A stretch of DNA of 64,000 nt from Candidatus Borkfalkia stercoripullorum. Lineage in GTDB: Bacteria > Bacillota > Clostridia > Christensenellales > Borkfalkiaceae. Below are positions 63,648-64,000 of this stretch, one piece after another; positions within the stretch are counted from its first letter, which is position 1; each line of letters starts with the position of its first letter. The stretch is from contig DWXC01000027.1 in assembly GCA_019119395.1 (NCBI GenBank), positions 124,001 through 188,000 of the forward strand. Reading direction: 5' to 3'. The translations under genes and the position numbers were made by a program. The notes under the pieces were generated by a model, which had not been told where the DNA came from, ran no database searches, and was given only the letters and a program-made list of their open reading frames with translations.

Positions 63648-64000
63648 ATGAAGGTTTTGCACACGTCTGACTGGCATATCGGAAAACGGCTTCTCGGCAG
63701 GGAGCGCCTGCCCGAACAGAGGGAAGCCCTCGGGGAGATCGCATCCGTTTGCGACAAAGAAGCGGTTGATCTCGTGCTGGTAGCGGGAGACGTGTTCGAT
63801 ACCTATCTGCCGTCGGCGGAGGCGGAAGATCTTTTTTACGAAAAGATCAAGGAGATCGCGGGGGAAAACCGTGCCGTGCTCGTCATCAGCGGCAATCACG
63901 ACGACAATGTGCGGCTCGCCGCCGCCACGTCGCTGTGCGAACCGCAGGGCATCTACATCTACGGCAATTACGGCTATGTGCCGAAGATCGGCGGGGACAG
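63648..64000 (+). CDS. sbcD: Exonuclease SbcCD, subunit D (3' end outside window)
   Basis: The first 117 residues of SbcD are present. MKVLHTSDWHIGKRLLGRER holds the first metal-binding Asp and His, VLVAGDVFDTYLPS the second, and VISGNHDDNVRL the catalytic GNHD motif of Mre11-type nucleases. SbcD with SbcC cuts hairpins and processes DNA ends. The purine-rich GAAAGGCCGAGGG precedes the ATG at 63648. The gene runs off the window, and sbcC probably follows. Confidence 0.93.
   Translation, partial: MKVLHTSDWHIGKRLLGRERLPEQREALGEIASVCDKEAVDLVLVAGDVFDTYLPSAEAEDLFYEKIKEIAGENRAVLVISGNHDDNVRLAAATSLCEPQGIYIYGNYGYVPKIGGD

Overview
The window is a gene-dense stretch from a bacterium of the class Clostridia (Bacillota). 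The evidence is the gene families and their order: nadK-argR-recN, an IspH-ribosomal protein S1 fusion next to cmk and plsC, class II GalT, the sporulation genes spoIVB and gerW/ytfJ, DnaD-type replication protein, ScpA/ScpB, and a biotin-dependent Na+-pumping decarboxylase. Promoters are vegetative type (TTGACA/TATAAT, nearly always with a 17-bp spacer). The moderately GC-rich coding sequence and the mixture of sugar and carboxylate genes suggest an anaerobic gut lineage such as Christensenellales, but the genus cannot be fixed from the sequence alone. No rRNA, tRNA, CRISPR array, insertion sequence or prophage was seen.

Layout. 1-10766: arginine block argG(partial)-argC-argJ-argB, then from its own promoter argD-argF-carA-carB; carB continues in frame into a complete diaminopimelate-epimerase (DapF) domain. 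10780-13749: a membrane protein of unknown function, then cysteine desulfurase and thiI (4-thiouridine in tRNA). 13936-21494: a glutaminase-A-like protein, a GH2 beta-galactosidase, galT and galE. 21638-23048: cupin and aldo/keto reductase. 23263-28143: a Na+-translocating decarboxylase operon that encodes two different carboxyltransferase subunits. 28231-33350: flavoprotein, a chorismate mutase-cytidylate kinase fusion, plsC and ispH-rpsA. 33403-35271: htpG. 35312-35675: remnant of a C45-type hydrolase. 35811-39911: nadK-argR-recN and convergent spoIVB. 40095-46151: nucleoside salvage (deoB, pnp), two D,D-carboxypeptidases around a gerW sporulation pair, and a pseudouridine synthase. 46379-50772: pfkA, then ppx and ppk1 (polyphosphate). 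50949-54624: lysA, a site-2 protease, scpA and scpB. 54719-57217: a strong terminator, a promoter with a large 5' hairpin, and a leucine-rich-repeat lipoprotein. 57485-60750 (minus): a ribbon-helix-helix protein followed by clpB. 60918-64000: a small unknown gene, a GH31 remnant, a DnaD-family protein ending in a DnaC-like zinc module (minus), and the start of sbcD.

How the parts connect. The arginine genes and their likely repressor argR are both present but 30 kb apart. The DapF domain fused to CarB and the separate lysA belong to the same meso-diaminopimelate/lysine route, so one polypeptide would link arginine precursor synthesis with cell-wall and lysine synthesis. Beta-galactosidase, GalT and GalE give lactose or galactoside use. 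The most notable items are the CarB-DapF fusion and the missing first catalytic cysteine in its DapF domain, the AroH-Cmk fusion, the double-carboxyltransferase Na+ pump, the DnaD protein that carries only the N-terminal part of a helicase loader, a ribbon-helix-helix gene in an operon with clpB, and two genes (nadK and the site-2 protease) whose promoters predict leaderless mRNAs.
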